A stretch of DNA of 64,000 bases, taken from positions 62,001 to 126,000 of the forward strand of contig NZ_JAMKYL010000001.1 in assembly GCF_027158465.1 (NCBI RefSeq), read 5' to 3'. This stretch comes from Oxalobacter paeniformigenes (GTDB lineage: Bacteria; Pseudomonadota; Gammaproteobacteria; Burkholderiales; Burkholderiaceae_D). The notes beneath the pieces are model-generated. The model had not been told where the DNA came from. It did no database searches and saw only the letters and a program-made list of their open reading frames with translations. Both the position numbers and the translations under genes were made by a program. Positions 35,402 to 44,718 of the stretch are shown piece after piece (the stretch's first letter is position 1; every line of letters begins with the position of its first letter).

Positions 35402-35995
35402 ATGAAAGAAAAAGGGATGGATGATTGGCGGGATGACGAGCTGACAGAGACGATGCTGGACAGTCGGGTTGTTTACAAGGGCGGTTTTTTCGATGTGAGC
35501 AAGGACAGAATCCGCTTGCCCGATGGTGGTGAGGCGACGCGTGAATATATCAGGCATCCCGGTGCGGTGGTGATATTGCCGTTGTTCGAGGACAAGACCG
35601 TGCTGGTGGAGAGGCAGTTCCGTTATCCATTGCATCGTGTGTTCGTCGAGTTCCCGGCCGGCAAAATCGACAAGGGGGAAGATACACTGGCCAGTGCGAT
35701 GCGCGAGCTGGAAGAAGAAACGGGTTATACGGCGTCTGACTGGCGGTACGTGACGACGATTCATAATGCGATCGGGTATTCTGACGAACGGTTGGTGGTT
35801 TATCTGGCGCAAGGATTGAAAGCCGGGATGGCGCATTGCGATGAAGAAGAGTTCATCCAGACATGCAGAATACCGCTGGATGAACTGATGCGGTGGGTAA
35901 AAGAAGGGAAAGTGAGCGACGTCAAAACCGTCATCGGCACTTTTTGGCTGGAAAAAATTGTCAGCGGTCAATGGGATGCGGAAAAAGTGCTGTAA
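35402..35995 (+). CDS. Nudix hydrolase, ADP-ribose pyrophosphatase type
   Basis: A 197-residue Nudix enzyme that probably cleaves ADP-ribose or related nucleoside diphosphate sugars. The Nudix box is complete (GKIDKGEDTLASAMRELEEETGY), preceded by FVEFPAG, and VLVERQFRYPLHRVFVEFP is characteristic of the ADPRase branch. The ATG at 35402 follows a GGAAAG stretch. A TTG six codons upstream is also open. It is divergent from rarA and monocistronic as far as I can see. It is only distantly like the MutT-type enzyme at 1.7-2.1 kb. Confidence 0.88.
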   Translation: MKEKGMDDWRDDELTETMLDSRVVYKGGFFDVSKDRIRLPDGGEATREYIRHPGAVVILPLFEDKTVLVERQFRYPLHRVFVEFPAGKIDKGEDTLASAMRELEEETGYTASDWRYVTTIHNAIGYSDERLVVYLAQGLKAGMAHCDEEEFIQTCRIPLDELMRWVKEGKVSDVKTVIGTFWLEKIVSGQWDAEKVL

Positions 35996-36136
35996 CGTCT
36001 TGAATTATGGTTTATGATGGAATACGTCGTTTTTGAGGTACGGGTAGCGGTGCGGTATCTAAGACTGTCATTTCTGTTTTTGCTTCAGACGATGGTAAGG
36101 GCGCAAGCCGGGTTTAATTGAAATAGGAAATATGTA

Positions 36137-36340
36137 ATGGCAACAGGTACTGTAAAATGGTTTAACGATGCCAAGGGCTTCGGATTCATCACTCCCGATG
36201 AAGGCGGCGAAGATGTTTTCGCCCATTTCTCGGCGATCAAGGCGGACGGTTTCAAATCCCTGAAAGAAAACCAGCGTGTTTCTTTCGATATCACGACCGG
36301 TCCGAAAGGCAAGCAGGCTTCCAATATCACCGTAATCTGA
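36137..36340 (+). CDS. Cold-shock protein (CspA family)
   Basis: A 67-residue single-domain nucleic-acid chaperone. RNP1 (KGFGFIT) and RNP2 (VFAHFSAI) are intact, and the start MATGTVKWFNDAKGFGFI is canonical. About 140 bases separate it from the Nudix gene, enough for the long structured leader that regulates many csp mRNAs. A ribosome binding site (ATAGGAAA) is present. Two hairpins follow the gene, the second a strong terminator. Several paralogues usually exist per genome, so I give no specific letter. Confidence 0.95.
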   Translation: MATGTVKWFNDAKGFGFITPDEGGEDVFAHFSAIKADGFKSLKENQRVSFDITTGPKGKQASNITVI

Positions 36341-36372
36341 CCGGACAATTGGCAGGTACGTTTTTTTCAAGG

Positions 36373-36402
36373 TCATTTGCTTTTGGCAAATGAGTGGGGT
36401 TT
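36373..36402 (+). terminator. First hairpin after the cold-shock gene
   Basis: TCATTTGC / GCAAATGA with loop TTTTG, followed by GTGGGGTTTTTT. The T-run is displaced by six bases, so it may be a weak terminator or a stabilising hairpin. Confidence 0.4.
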
Positions 36403-36412
36403 TTTGCCGCAG

Positions 36413-36445
36413 AACGGAAACATGACATCATGTTTCCGTTTTTTT
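36413..36445 (+). terminator. Strong terminator after the cold-shock gene
   Basis: Perfect 12-base stem AACGGAAACATG / CATGTTTCCGTT with loop ACAT and a run of T residues on the plus strand. No T-run on the minus strand. Confidence 0.85.
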
Positions 36446-36516
36446 GTGTCTCGTATTTTTGTGTCATTGCGTAGCGGGGTATCTTGCGAAAACAGGCCAT
36501 GTCATGCAGGAAAATG

Positions 36517-37734
36517 TCAGGATGGCATCCTGAACATTTTGCGCAGGACAGCTACCAGCCAGACGAGGGTACACAAGGTGCCGGCACACAGGCTGATGGT
36601 GCCGACCGCCATGGTCAGATTCGGCCAGTCGAGCGAACACAGCATCATGGACAGGCTGCCGAAAAGCAGGGCGACACATCCCCAGAGGGAGCCGACGGTC
36701 CCGTTGTCGGTATCCATCTGGTTCATGATGAGCATGGTGCCGGCAGGACGGCAGGCACTGCCGAAAAAAGTGACCGGCACATAAAGCAGTGCGAAAGCGA
36801 ACGGATTGCATGCGCCGAAAAACAGTATCATCAGGCCGGATAAGGCGACGCAGACGAAACAGAGAGTCAGGAAAAACACCCGTGGAATGCGACGCAGGAA
36901 ACGCATGTAAAGAAGTGGCGCAAGCATGGCGAAACAGCCGTTGAAGGCAAAGAAATAGCTGTATTTTTCGGCGCTCAGGCCGAACATGTCGATGTAGATG
37001 AACGAGGAAGTGGACAGGAACGACATGACCGGCATGACCATGAGCGAAAAGACGATGAGCAAAACCAGATAGCCTTTGTTGCCCAGGACGAATCCGATCC
37101 GTCCGAGGGACTGGAATGCGGAACCTGCCGTCGGGTTTTCCAGGGTTTCTTTCAGAAACAGGGAAATGATCAGCGCGAGTATTCCGCAAGATGCCAGTAC
37201 GACAAACAGACCACGCCATGAAACGAATTTGAGCAGGAACGCGCCGACGACGGGGGCCAGCATGGGACATAAGATGGTGAGTGTCTGTATCCAGACCAGT
37301 ACGCGTTCCATGACCAGTCCACGGAAATTGTCCTTGACGATGGCCATGGAAACAGACTGGATGGCGCCGCTGCCGATGGCCTGGATGACACGTCCGGCGA
37401 TCAGCAGATAAATGCTGGTCGCCATGAAGCATACGACACTGCCTGTTATGTAAAGTGCAAGTCCCAGATAAAGGATCGGTTTTCTGCCGTATTTGTCGGT
37501 GAACGGTCCCCACAACAGCATGGAGATGGCAAAGAACAGCATGAAAAAGCTGAGAGTGAAGTTCGTCAGCTCAGGGGTGGTCGAGAAAAAATCGACCATG
37601 CGCGGCATGGCGGGGAGATACAAATCGACCGAAAGCGGGACGAAAGCACTCAGAAATGCCAGAAAAATGATCAGCCCTTTGGCACCGAACGGAAATACTC
37701 CTGGGCGTAATGCGTCGTTTTCTTCCTGCAACAT
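36517..37734 (-). CDS. MFS multidrug exporter, Bcr/CflA family
   Basis: A 405-residue inner-membrane proton-driven exporter with about 12 hydrophobic segments. The family signature DLYLPAMPRM after the first helix and the MFS loop motif GPFTDKYGRKPILYLGL are present. The ATG at 37734 (MLQEENDALRPGVFPF) was chosen because the upstream in-frame extension is not membrane-like. Substrates in this family include bicyclomycin, chloramphenicol-type drugs and small metabolites. The specific one cannot be told. No regulator gene is adjacent. Confidence 0.9.
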   Translation of the reverse strand: MLQEENDALRPGVFPFGAKGLIIFLAFLSAFVPLSVDLYLPAMPRMVDFFSTTPELTNFTLSFFMLFFAISMLLWGPFTDKYGRKPILYLGLALYITGSVVCFMATSIYLLIAGRVIQAIGSGAIQSVSMAIVKDNFRGLVMERVLVWIQTLTILCPMLAPVVGAFLLKFVSWRGLFVVLASCGILALIISLFLKETLENPTAGSAFQSLGRIGFVLGNKGYLVLLIVFSLMVMPVMSFLSTSSFIYIDMFGLSAEKYSYFFAFNGCFAMLAPLLYMRFLRRIPRVFFLTLCFVCVALSGLMILFFGACNPFAFALLYVPVTFFGSACRPAGTMLIMNQMDTDNGTVGSLWGCVALLFGSLSMMLCSLDWPNLTMAVGTISLCAGTLCTLVWLVAVLRKMFRMPS

Positions 37735-38038
37735 AATCGTGTCCGGTGTGGTTGATGTCTGGCACTCGTGCGTGATGGCAAGAGATGCTTTTTGGCTGCT
37801 GCACGGTTTTTTCGCGGTTTTCTGCACGGCAGCCGGCCATGAAGGCGTACATTATAGCGGTCCCGTGAAGACAGTACCGGTGCATGGTCAAGTGATGGCG
37901 CCGGATGCACAGTGTAAATAAAGTTTTGCCATCATGCCGTATCAAATTGTTACAGGATAACGGTAAACGATTTTCTGGCATGACGGGGATTGGTTTGTCG
38001 TGCGACAGATATATGACGCGAAATGTCACGTCTGGCGG
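37735..38038. other. Intergenic region between the MFS exporter and thioesterase genes
   Basis: About 300 bases. Both flanking genes are on the minus strand, so this holds the exporter promoter and the end of the thioesterase transcript. I saw no clear terminator, operator palindrome or small gene. Confidence 0.45.
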
Positions 38039-38458
38039 TTACGGTGTGATCAGCTGTCGTATGACATCGGGAAGCGGTGTCGATTTGCCGGTCGCCTGAT
38101 CGATCCAGACGACTTTGGAGCCGCCGATGGCGCAGACGGTTTTCGGATCGTCGCAGCGCCGGATTTCCTGTACGATTTCGAAACTCGAACGTCCTGGAGA
38201 ACCGGCATATGTCCTGACTTCGATGTCGCCGGGATAGACAAGGGGGGCATAGTAGGTACAGTAGCAATGGACGACGACAGTTTCCGATCCGGCTTTTTCG
38301 CCACGACCGATATGAGAGTACCATTCGATGCGTGCCTGCTCGAGATACCGGAAGAAAACGACATTGTTGACATGACCCATGGCATCCATATCGCCCCAGC
38401 GGATGGGAATGCGTGAAGTGAAAACCAGTTTTTTGCCGGATAATGGATCGCTGGTCAT
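38039..38458 (-). CDS. Acyl-CoA thioesterase, 4-hydroxybenzoyl-CoA thioesterase / YbgC-like
   Basis: A 139-residue hotdog-fold thioesterase. The active-site signature is WGDMDAMGHVNNVVFFRYLEQARIEW, with the catalytic Asp in the D-x-x-G-H-x-N-N pattern. Such enzymes hydrolyse short-chain or aromatic acyl-CoAs; the substrate is not evident. It is divergent from the ETF-ubiquinone oxidoreductase gene with about 110 bases between them. This could place the two under related control, but no shared operator is visible. Confidence 0.88.
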   Translation of the reverse strand: MTSDPLSGKKLVFTSRIPIRWGDMDAMGHVNNVVFFRYLEQARIEWYSHIGRGEKAGSETVVVHCYCTYYAPLVYPGDIEVRTYAGSPGRSSFEIVQEIRRCDDPKTVCAIGGSKVVWIDQATGKSTPLPDVIRQLITP

Positions 38459-38578
38459 GGCAGGTGATCTCCCATATGGTTTTGAATTGAACGGTTTACC
38501 GATATCATGTCATGATTTTGCGGTAATCTCCATTACTGTGGGTTTGCATAGACTGAATTTGTGTGAGTGACTGAAAAG

Positions 38579-40258
38579 ATGATGCAACAAGAATGGCCCG
38601 GTACGGATGATTTCGGTCCGCGCGAGGCGATGGAATACGATGTCGTGATTGTCGGTGCAGGGCCTTCCGGTCTGTCGGCCGCTATCAGGCTCAAGCAGCT
38701 GGCGCAGCGGCAGGGACAGGATTTTTCGGTGTGCGTGCTTGAAAAGGGATCGGAAGCAGGGGCGCATATCCTTTCGGGGGCCGTGATGGATCCCGTGGCG
38801 CTGACGGAACTGGTTCCGGACTGGCAGGCCAAAGGTGCACCGGTGTCCGTTGCCGTATCCGAGGATCGTTTCCTGTTTCTCTGTGAGAAAAGCGCCAGCA
38901 AGACGCCGGGCTGGATGTTGCCGGAAGTGTTGCATAACAAGGGAAATTATGTGGTTTCTCTGGCCAATCTGGTGCGCTGGCTGGCGCAGCAGGCGGAAGA
39001 GCTGGGTGTCGATATTTTCCCGGGATTCGCGGCCGCAGAGGTGTTGTATGACGAAACGGGGGCGGTCAAGGGGGTCGCCACCGGCAATATGGGGGTCGGT
39101 CGTGACGGCAAGCCGACGGATGCTTTCCAGCCGGGGATGGAGTTGCATGCGCGTTATACGCTGTTTGCGGAAGGCGCCAGAGGACATCTCGGACGTCAGG
39201 TTATCGCCCGGTTCGGTCTGGACAAGGGGCGCGATCCCCAGAGCTATGCCATCGGTATCAAGGAAATCTGGAAGGTGAAACCGTCCGTTCACCAGCCCGG
39301 TCTGGTCGTCCATACCGCCGGATGGCCACTGGATGCGGGAACGTATGGCGGATCGTTCATGTATCACATGGATAATCATGAAGTCGCTGTCGGTTTCACA
39401 CTGGGGTTGGGGTATCGCAATCCGTATATGTCGCCGTTCGGCGAGTTCCAGCGTTACAAGACCCATCCGGCCATCCGGCGTTTTCTGGAAGGCGGCGAAC
39501 GGATTGCCTACGGGGCGCGTGTCATTGCGGCAGGTGGCATTCAGGCCTTGCCGGAGGTGGTGTTTCCGGGCGGTGCGCTTGTCGGTTGCGATGCCGGCTT
39601 CATGAATGGCGGGCGGCTCAAGGGAATTCATACAGCGATCAAGTCGGGCATGCTCGCTGCCGACGCGCTTTGCGATGCCCTCTCGGAAGGCAGAAGCCGC
39701 GATGTTTTGCTGGCGTATCCCGACGGGTTCAGGCGTTCATGGTTGTATGACGAACTGGTCAGGGTTCGCAATTTCAAGCCATGGATGGGCAAGAATTTGT
39801 ACTGGGGGACTTTGATGTTCGGTATCGATCAGGTGATTTTCCGTGGAAGGGCGCCATGGACACTGCATCGCAAGAAAGCCGATCATGAATATCTGTTGCC
39901 CGCTTCAGTCTGCAAACCGATCGATTACCCCAAACCCGATGGCAAACTGACGTTCGATATTCCGTCTTCGGTTTATCTGTCGGGAACGATGCACGAGGAG
40001 AACCAGCCGGTGCATCTGGTGCTCAGGGATCGCGAAGCGCCACTGAACGTCAACTGGCCGGTCTATGCAGGTCCCGAATCGCGCTATTGTCCCGCCGGTG
40101 TGTATGAATATCTTCAGGATGCCGACGGCAAGGTTCGCCTCCAGATCAATGCGGCGAACTGCATGCATTGCAAGACATGCGACGTCAAGGATCCGGGGCA
40201 GAATATCATCTGGATGGCTCCTGAAGGCGGTGGCGGTCCCAACTATCCCGATATGTGA
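38579..40258 (+). CDS. Electron-transfer flavoprotein:ubiquinone oxidoreductase
   Basis: This membrane-associated flavoprotein passes electrons from reduced ETF into the quinone pool. About 559 residues are encoded. The FAD-binding GxGxxG is in DVVIVGAGPSGLSAAIRL, followed by LEKGSEAGAHILSGAV, typical of ETF-QO. The [4Fe-4S] cysteines are in SRYCPAGVYEY and NCMHCKTCDVKDPGQNI near the C-terminus, which ends GGGPNYPDM. The start could be GTG 38567, ATG 38579 or ATG 38582. No etfA or etfB lies in the window, so its electron donor is encoded elsewhere. Confidence 0.93.
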   Translation: MMQQEWPGTDDFGPREAMEYDVVIVGAGPSGLSAAIRLKQLAQRQGQDFSVCVLEKGSEAGAHILSGAVMDPVALTELVPDWQAKGAPVSVAVSEDRFLFLCEKSASKTPGWMLPEVLHNKGNYVVSLANLVRWLAQQAEELGVDIFPGFAAAEVLYDETGAVKGVATGNMGVGRDGKPTDAFQPGMELHARYTLFAEGARGHLGRQVIARFGLDKGRDPQSYAIGIKEIWKVKPSVHQPGLVVHTAGWPLDAGTYGGSFMYHMDNHEVAVGFTLGLGYRNPYMSPFGEFQRYKTHPAIRRFLEGGERIAYGARVIAAGGIQALPEVVFPGGALVGCDAGFMNGGRLKGIHTAIKSGMLAADALCDALSEGRSRDVLLAYPDGFRRSWLYDELVRVRNFKPWMGKNLYWGTLMFGIDQVIFRGRAPWTLHRKKADHEYLLPASVCKPIDYPKPDGKLTFDIPSSVYLSGTMHEENQPVHLVLRDREAPLNVNWPVYAGPESRYCPAGVYEYLQDADGKVRLQINAANCMHCKTCDVKDPGQNIIWMAPEGGGGPNYPDM

Positions 40259-40399
40259 GGTATTTACGGAAAAATAAAACCGTTTTTGTGTCTTTTGCGC
40301 GGTTTTTATGACCGGACTGGGGTGGTGTCGCGAGGGATGATGTAAGATAAAACGATCATTGCCTTGCGATGCGGACATTCGGTTTTTCAAGGAGGCGCG

Positions 40400-42580
40400 A
40401 TGCACGATACGGTAACACCTGACGGGATGCTGGAACAGGTCATTTCCGGAGATTGTCACGATCCGTTTTCCGTTCTCGGAATGCATGCCGAAAGCGGCAG
40501 GTTGGTGGTCAGGGCATTGTTGCCGGGTGCCGCTGCCGTTTCGGTAGTCGGTAGTGTGCCGGATATCCCGGTGTTTCCCATGCGGCGGGTAGGCGATACG
40601 GCACTGTTTGCCGTGGAAATCGAGACCTTTCATGAACCGTTTCCCTACCGCTTCGAGGTCGACTGGGGAAGCCACCGTCAGGTACTGGAAGATGCTTACC
40701 GCTTTGCATGTGTGCTGGGCGATATGGATGTCTGGCTGCTTTCCGAAGGGACCCATCATCGTCCCTATGAACGGCTGGGTGCCCATCCTGTCGTCATGGA
40801 TGGCGTTTCCGGTGTCAGTTTCGCGGTATGGGCGCCGAATGCGCGGCGGGTATCGGTCGTCGGTGATTTCAACAGCTGGGACGGCCGCCGTCACATGATG
40901 CGCTACCGTTACGAATGCGGTGTCTGGGAAATATTCATTCCTCATGTCACAGAGGGCGATCTGTACAAGTATGAAATCAAGGATGTCGATGGGGAAATCA
41001 GGCTGAAAGCGGATCCATATGCTTTCCGTTCGCAGCTGCGCCCGGATACGGCTTCCATCGTGCATCACTTGCCACCGGTGATTCCTTCAGACGAAGTACG
41101 CAAAAAGGCCAATGCGCTGGATGCTCCGGTCAGCATTTACGAGGTGCATCTCGGCTCATGGCGTTTGCCGGATGACGGACGGCGCTGGCTGACCTATCGC
41201 GAGCTGGCGCAGCAACTGATTCCGTATGTCAAAAATCTGGGGTTCACCCATATCGAGCTGATGCCGGTCAACGAGCATCCGCTGGACGATTCATGGGGCT
41301 ACCAGTCGACAGGGATTTATGCGCCGACCGCGCGTTACGGCTCGCCGGATGATTTCCGTCATTTCGTTTCGGTGGCTCACGAGGCCGGTATCGGAGTGAT
41401 TCTGGATTGGGTGCCTGCCCATTTTCCGGCAGATGCGCATGGTCTTGTCCGTTTTGACGGGACGGCGTTGTATGAACATGCCGATCCGAAAGAAGGGATT
41501 CATCAGGACTGGGGCAGTGTGATCTATAACTACGGGCGTACCGAAGTCGGCAATTATCTGGTCGGCAATGCGCTTTACTGGATTGAACGATACGGTGTCG
41601 ATGGCTTGCGGGTCGATGCCGTGGCGTCCATGCTTTACCGTGATTACAGCCGTGCGCCCGGCGAGTGGGTTCCGAACAAGTATGGTGGGCGCGAGAATCT
41701 CGAAGCGATCGCTTTCCTGCGACGGCTCAACGAAACGATAGGAACGGAGCGGCCGGAAGCCGTGACGATGGCGGAAGAGTCAACGAGTTTTCCGGGCGTG
41801 ACCCATCCGGTATGGGATGGCGGGCTGGGATTCCACTACAAGTGGAATATGGGCTGGATGCACGATACCTTGTCTTACATGGGGGAAGATCCCGTTTATC
41901 GCAAATACCATCATGACAAGATGCGTTTCGGCCTGATGTATGCGTATTCAGAAAATTTCATTTTGCCGCTGTCGCATGATGAAGTCGTGCATTGCAAGGG
42001 CTCGCTGATCGGCAAGATGTCCGGGGACGACTGGCAGCGGTTTGCCAATTTGCGTGCCTATTTCGGGTTCATGTGGGGGTATCCCGGCAAGAAATTGCTG
42101 TTTATGGGCGGTGAGTTCGCACAGTATCGCGAATGGAATGCAAACGGCAGTCTGGACTGGGATTTGCTTCGTTATCCGTCGCATGCTGGTGTGCAACGGC
42201 TGGTTCGTGACCTCAATACGATATACCGTGATTTTCCTGCACTATCCAGACTCGATTATGACCCGGCCGGTTTCGAATGGATCATCCATGACGATGCGGA
42301 TGAGTCGGTTTTCAGTTTCATGCGGCGCGATGGCGACAGGCAGTTTGTGGTAGTCATCAGCAATTTCACGCCGGTGCCGCGGTATGGTTACCGTATCGGC
42401 GTGCCGGAACCTGGCTGGTATCGTGAAATCATCAATACCGATGCCGTGATATACGGTGGCAGCGGCATTCACAATCATGAATTGCTGGCACAGCCTGTTC
42501 CTTCCAACGGGATGCCATGGTCGATTGTCGCGACGGCTTCTCCGCTGGCGACCTGTATGTTGATCAGAAAGGATGACTGA
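40400..42580 (+). CDS. glgB: 1,4-alpha-glucan branching enzyme
   Basis: GlgB introduces alpha-1,6 branches into glycogen. From the ATG at 40400, behind AAGGAGG, it has 726 residues. Two N-terminal CBM48-type modules (GMHAESGRLVVRALLPGA; VSFAVWAPNARRVSVVGDFNSWDG) precede the GH13 barrel. Catalytic residues are Asp406 in GLRVDAVASMLYRDY, Glu in MAEESTSFPGV and Asp in LSHDEVVH. The end overlaps the glgX start by one base (TGATG). It is the first gene of the glycogen locus. Confidence 0.97.
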   Translation: MHDTVTPDGMLEQVISGDCHDPFSVLGMHAESGRLVVRALLPGAAAVSVVGSVPDIPVFPMRRVGDTALFAVEIETFHEPFPYRFEVDWGSHRQVLEDAYRFACVLGDMDVWLLSEGTHHRPYERLGAHPVVMDGVSGVSFAVWAPNARRVSVVGDFNSWDGRRHMMRYRYECGVWEIFIPHVTEGDLYKYEIKDVDGEIRLKADPYAFRSQLRPDTASIVHHLPPVIPSDEVRKKANALDAPVSIYEVHLGSWRLPDDGRRWLTYRELAQQLIPYVKNLGFTHIELMPVNEHPLDDSWGYQSTGIYAPTARYGSPDDFRHFVSVAHEAGIGVILDWVPAHFPADAHGLVRFDGTALYEHADPKEGIHQDWGSVIYNYGRTEVGNYLVGNALYWIERYGVDGLRVDAVASMLYRDYSRAPGEWVPNKYGGRENLEAIAFLRRLNETIGTERPEAVTMAEESTSFPGVTHPVWDGGLGFHYKWNMGWMHDTLSYMGEDPVYRKYHHDKMRFGLMYAYSENFILPLSHDEVVHCKGSLIGKMSGDDWQRFANLRAYFGFMWGYPGKKLLFMGGEFAQYREWNANGSLDWDLLRYPSHAGVQRLVRDLNTIYRDFPALSRLDYDPAGFEWIIHDDADESVFSFMRRDGDRQFVVVISNFTPVPRYGYRIGVPEPGWYREIINTDAVIYGGSGIHNHELLAQPVPSNGMPWSIVATASPLATCMLIRKDD

Positions 42581-44622
42581 TGGAATTTGAAACGGAAATC
42601 AGGATGGAAGCCGGAAAGCCCTTGCCGCGTGGCGCGCACTGGGACGGACAGGGCGTGAATTTTTCACTGGTGTCGCCCGGTGCTTCCGCCGTGACGTTGT
42701 GTCTGTTCGATGAAACGGGGAAAGAGGAACTGGCGAAGTTGCCGATGAGCCTGTCGGAAAACGGTGTCTGGTGCGCTTATTTGCGCGGAGCGAAACCAGG
42801 GCTCGTGTATGGCTACCGTGTTTCGGGGACACATGCGCCGCGCAGCGGGCAGCGCTTCAATGACCGGAAAGTATTGCTTGATCCGTATGCACGTCAGGTG
42901 GTCGGGCGCTATGAAGGACAGGATGAGTTTTCCGATGCGTCCGGTGTCGATACGGGAGCGATCGCGCTCAAGGGAAAAGTGGTGCATGAGGCATATGACT
43001 GGGGTGATGATGCATGGCCCCGCATTCCGATGAGCCGGACGATTCTTTATGAATTGCATCCTGCCGGGTTTACACGGTTGCATCCGGACGTGCCGGAACC
43101 ATTGCGGGGAACGTATGCGGCACTTGCCGAACCGGTGGTTTTGGACTATCTGGAAAAGCTCGGGATCACATCAGTGGAGCTGCTGCCGGTTTTCGCCATG
43201 GCCGATGAAGCCAGGCTCAAGCGGGCGGGAAAAAGCAATTATTGGGGATACAATCCGATCGGTTTTTTCGCACCGGAAAACCGGTACTGGTCGGGGCGTC
43301 CGGGGACCACGCCGGTATCCGAGTTCAGGGATATGGTTCGCGCTTTCCACAGCCGTGGTATCGAGGTCATTCTGGATGTAGTGTACAACCATACGGCGGA
43401 AGGCAACGAGGACGGACCGATGCTCAGTTTCAAGGGGATCGGCAATGACATGTATTACCATCTTCAGCCGGACAATCCGTCACGGTATGAAAACTGGTCA
43501 GGCTGTGGAAACAGTCTGAATCTCGGTCATCCGGTCGTGCTGGAAATGGTATTGGATTCGATGCGCTACTGGGTCGATGAAATGCATGTCGACGGTTTCC
43601 GCTTCGATTTGACGACGACGCTTGCGCGGGAGAAACGGGACTATTCGATCAATGCCGGTTTTTTCAGGGCGGTTGCCGCCGATCCGGTGCTTTCGCGTGT
43701 CAAGCTGATCGCTGAACCGTGGGATCTGGGGCCGGATGGTTACCAGTTGGGCAATTTCCCGTTCGGATGGAGCGAATGGAACGACAGGTTCCGCGATACC
43801 ATGCGCTCTTTCTGGCTGCATCAGGGACCGTCGCTGAGCGAATTCGCGCAACGTTTCGCCGGTTCGAAGGATTTGTTCGGCACCCGCGAACGGCTGCCGG
43901 CCTCAAGCATCAATTATGTGACTTCACATGACGGTTTCACGCTGCGCGATCTTGTCAGTTACAACCACAAACATAACGAAGCCAACGGCGAACATAACCG
44001 CGACGGTACCGATCACAATCTGAGCTGGAATTGCGGCGAGGAAGGTGAGGCGACGTTGCAGGAAGTGATTTTGCGGCGCAACCGGTTGCGCCGCTCCTTG
44101 CTGACGACATTGTTGCTGTCGCAGGGAACGCCGATGCTGGTCGCCGGTGACGAATTCGGTCAGACGCAACATGGCAACAACAATCCGTATTGCCAGGATA
44201 ACGAACTGACATGGTTGAACTGGAAGGAAGCGGATACGTCCTTGCAGGATTTTGTCGCGAATCTGATCACCTTGCGCAAAACGAACCCGGCAATCGGGCA
44301 GAATCGCTGGTTCGCTGCCGAAAATGCGGACTTCGCGGTACCGGAAGCAGGTATCCGGTGGCTTTCGCCTAACGGAGGCGACAAACTGGGCAGTCTCTGG
44401 AGCAACAAGCGCATGTTCAGTCTCGGGATGCTGATGCGTGCCGGCGATACTTCGCGTCCCTGCCTGGTATTGCTCAATGCCGCGATCCAGTCCGTCATTT
44501 TCCGTTTGCCTCCGGGACGCTGGAAGGTACTGTCAGACAGCAGCGGCTCTTTCGACAAGGGAGCCAATCTCGAGTTTCAGGTTCTGTTGCAAGGGCATAC
44601 CATGATGGTGGCAGTCCCATGA
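42580..44622 (+). CDS. glgX: Glycogen debranching enzyme GlgX
   Basis: GlgX hydrolyses alpha-1,6 branches of glycogen that phosphorylase has shortened. The protein has 680 residues. An N-terminal CBM48 module (GKPLPRGAHWDGQGVNFSLVSPGASAVTLCLFDE) is followed by the isoamylase-type GH13 barrel, with the nucleophile Asp in VDGFRFDLTTTL, the acid/base Glu in KLIAEPWDLGPDGYQ and the Asp of TSHDGFTLRDLVSYN. DVVYNHTAEGNEDGPMLSFKG is characteristic of GlgX. It is translationally coupled to glgB. A synthesis gene and a breakdown gene thus share one transcript. Confidence 0.96.
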   Translation: MEFETEIRMEAGKPLPRGAHWDGQGVNFSLVSPGASAVTLCLFDETGKEELAKLPMSLSENGVWCAYLRGAKPGLVYGYRVSGTHAPRSGQRFNDRKVLLDPYARQVVGRYEGQDEFSDASGVDTGAIALKGKVVHEAYDWGDDAWPRIPMSRTILYELHPAGFTRLHPDVPEPLRGTYAALAEPVVLDYLEKLGITSVELLPVFAMADEARLKRAGKSNYWGYNPIGFFAPENRYWSGRPGTTPVSEFRDMVRAFHSRGIEVILDVVYNHTAEGNEDGPMLSFKGIGNDMYYHLQPDNPSRYENWSGCGNSLNLGHPVVLEMVLDSMRYWVDEMHVDGFRFDLTTTLAREKRDYSINAGFFRAVAADPVLSRVKLIAEPWDLGPDGYQLGNFPFGWSEWNDRFRDTMRSFWLHQGPSLSEFAQRFAGSKDLFGTRERLPASSINYVTSHDGFTLRDLVSYNHKHNEANGEHNRDGTDHNLSWNCGEEGEATLQEVILRRNRLRRSLLTTLLLSQGTPMLVAGDEFGQTQHGNNNPYCQDNELTWLNWKEADTSLQDFVANLITLRKTNPAIGQNRWFAAENADFAVPEAGIRWLSPNGGDKLGSLWSNKRMFSLGMLMRAGDTSRPCLVLLNAAIQSVIFRLPPGRWKVLSDSSGSFDKGANLEFQVLLQGHTMMVAVP

Positions 44623-44718
44623 CAATCTTGATAAGATGAAAGTAGCGCCTGCATGAGGGAAGCGGGCCGGTACCGTGGTATCTGATGGCAGGTCGTTTAA
44701 CCATTTACGGGAGCAAGC

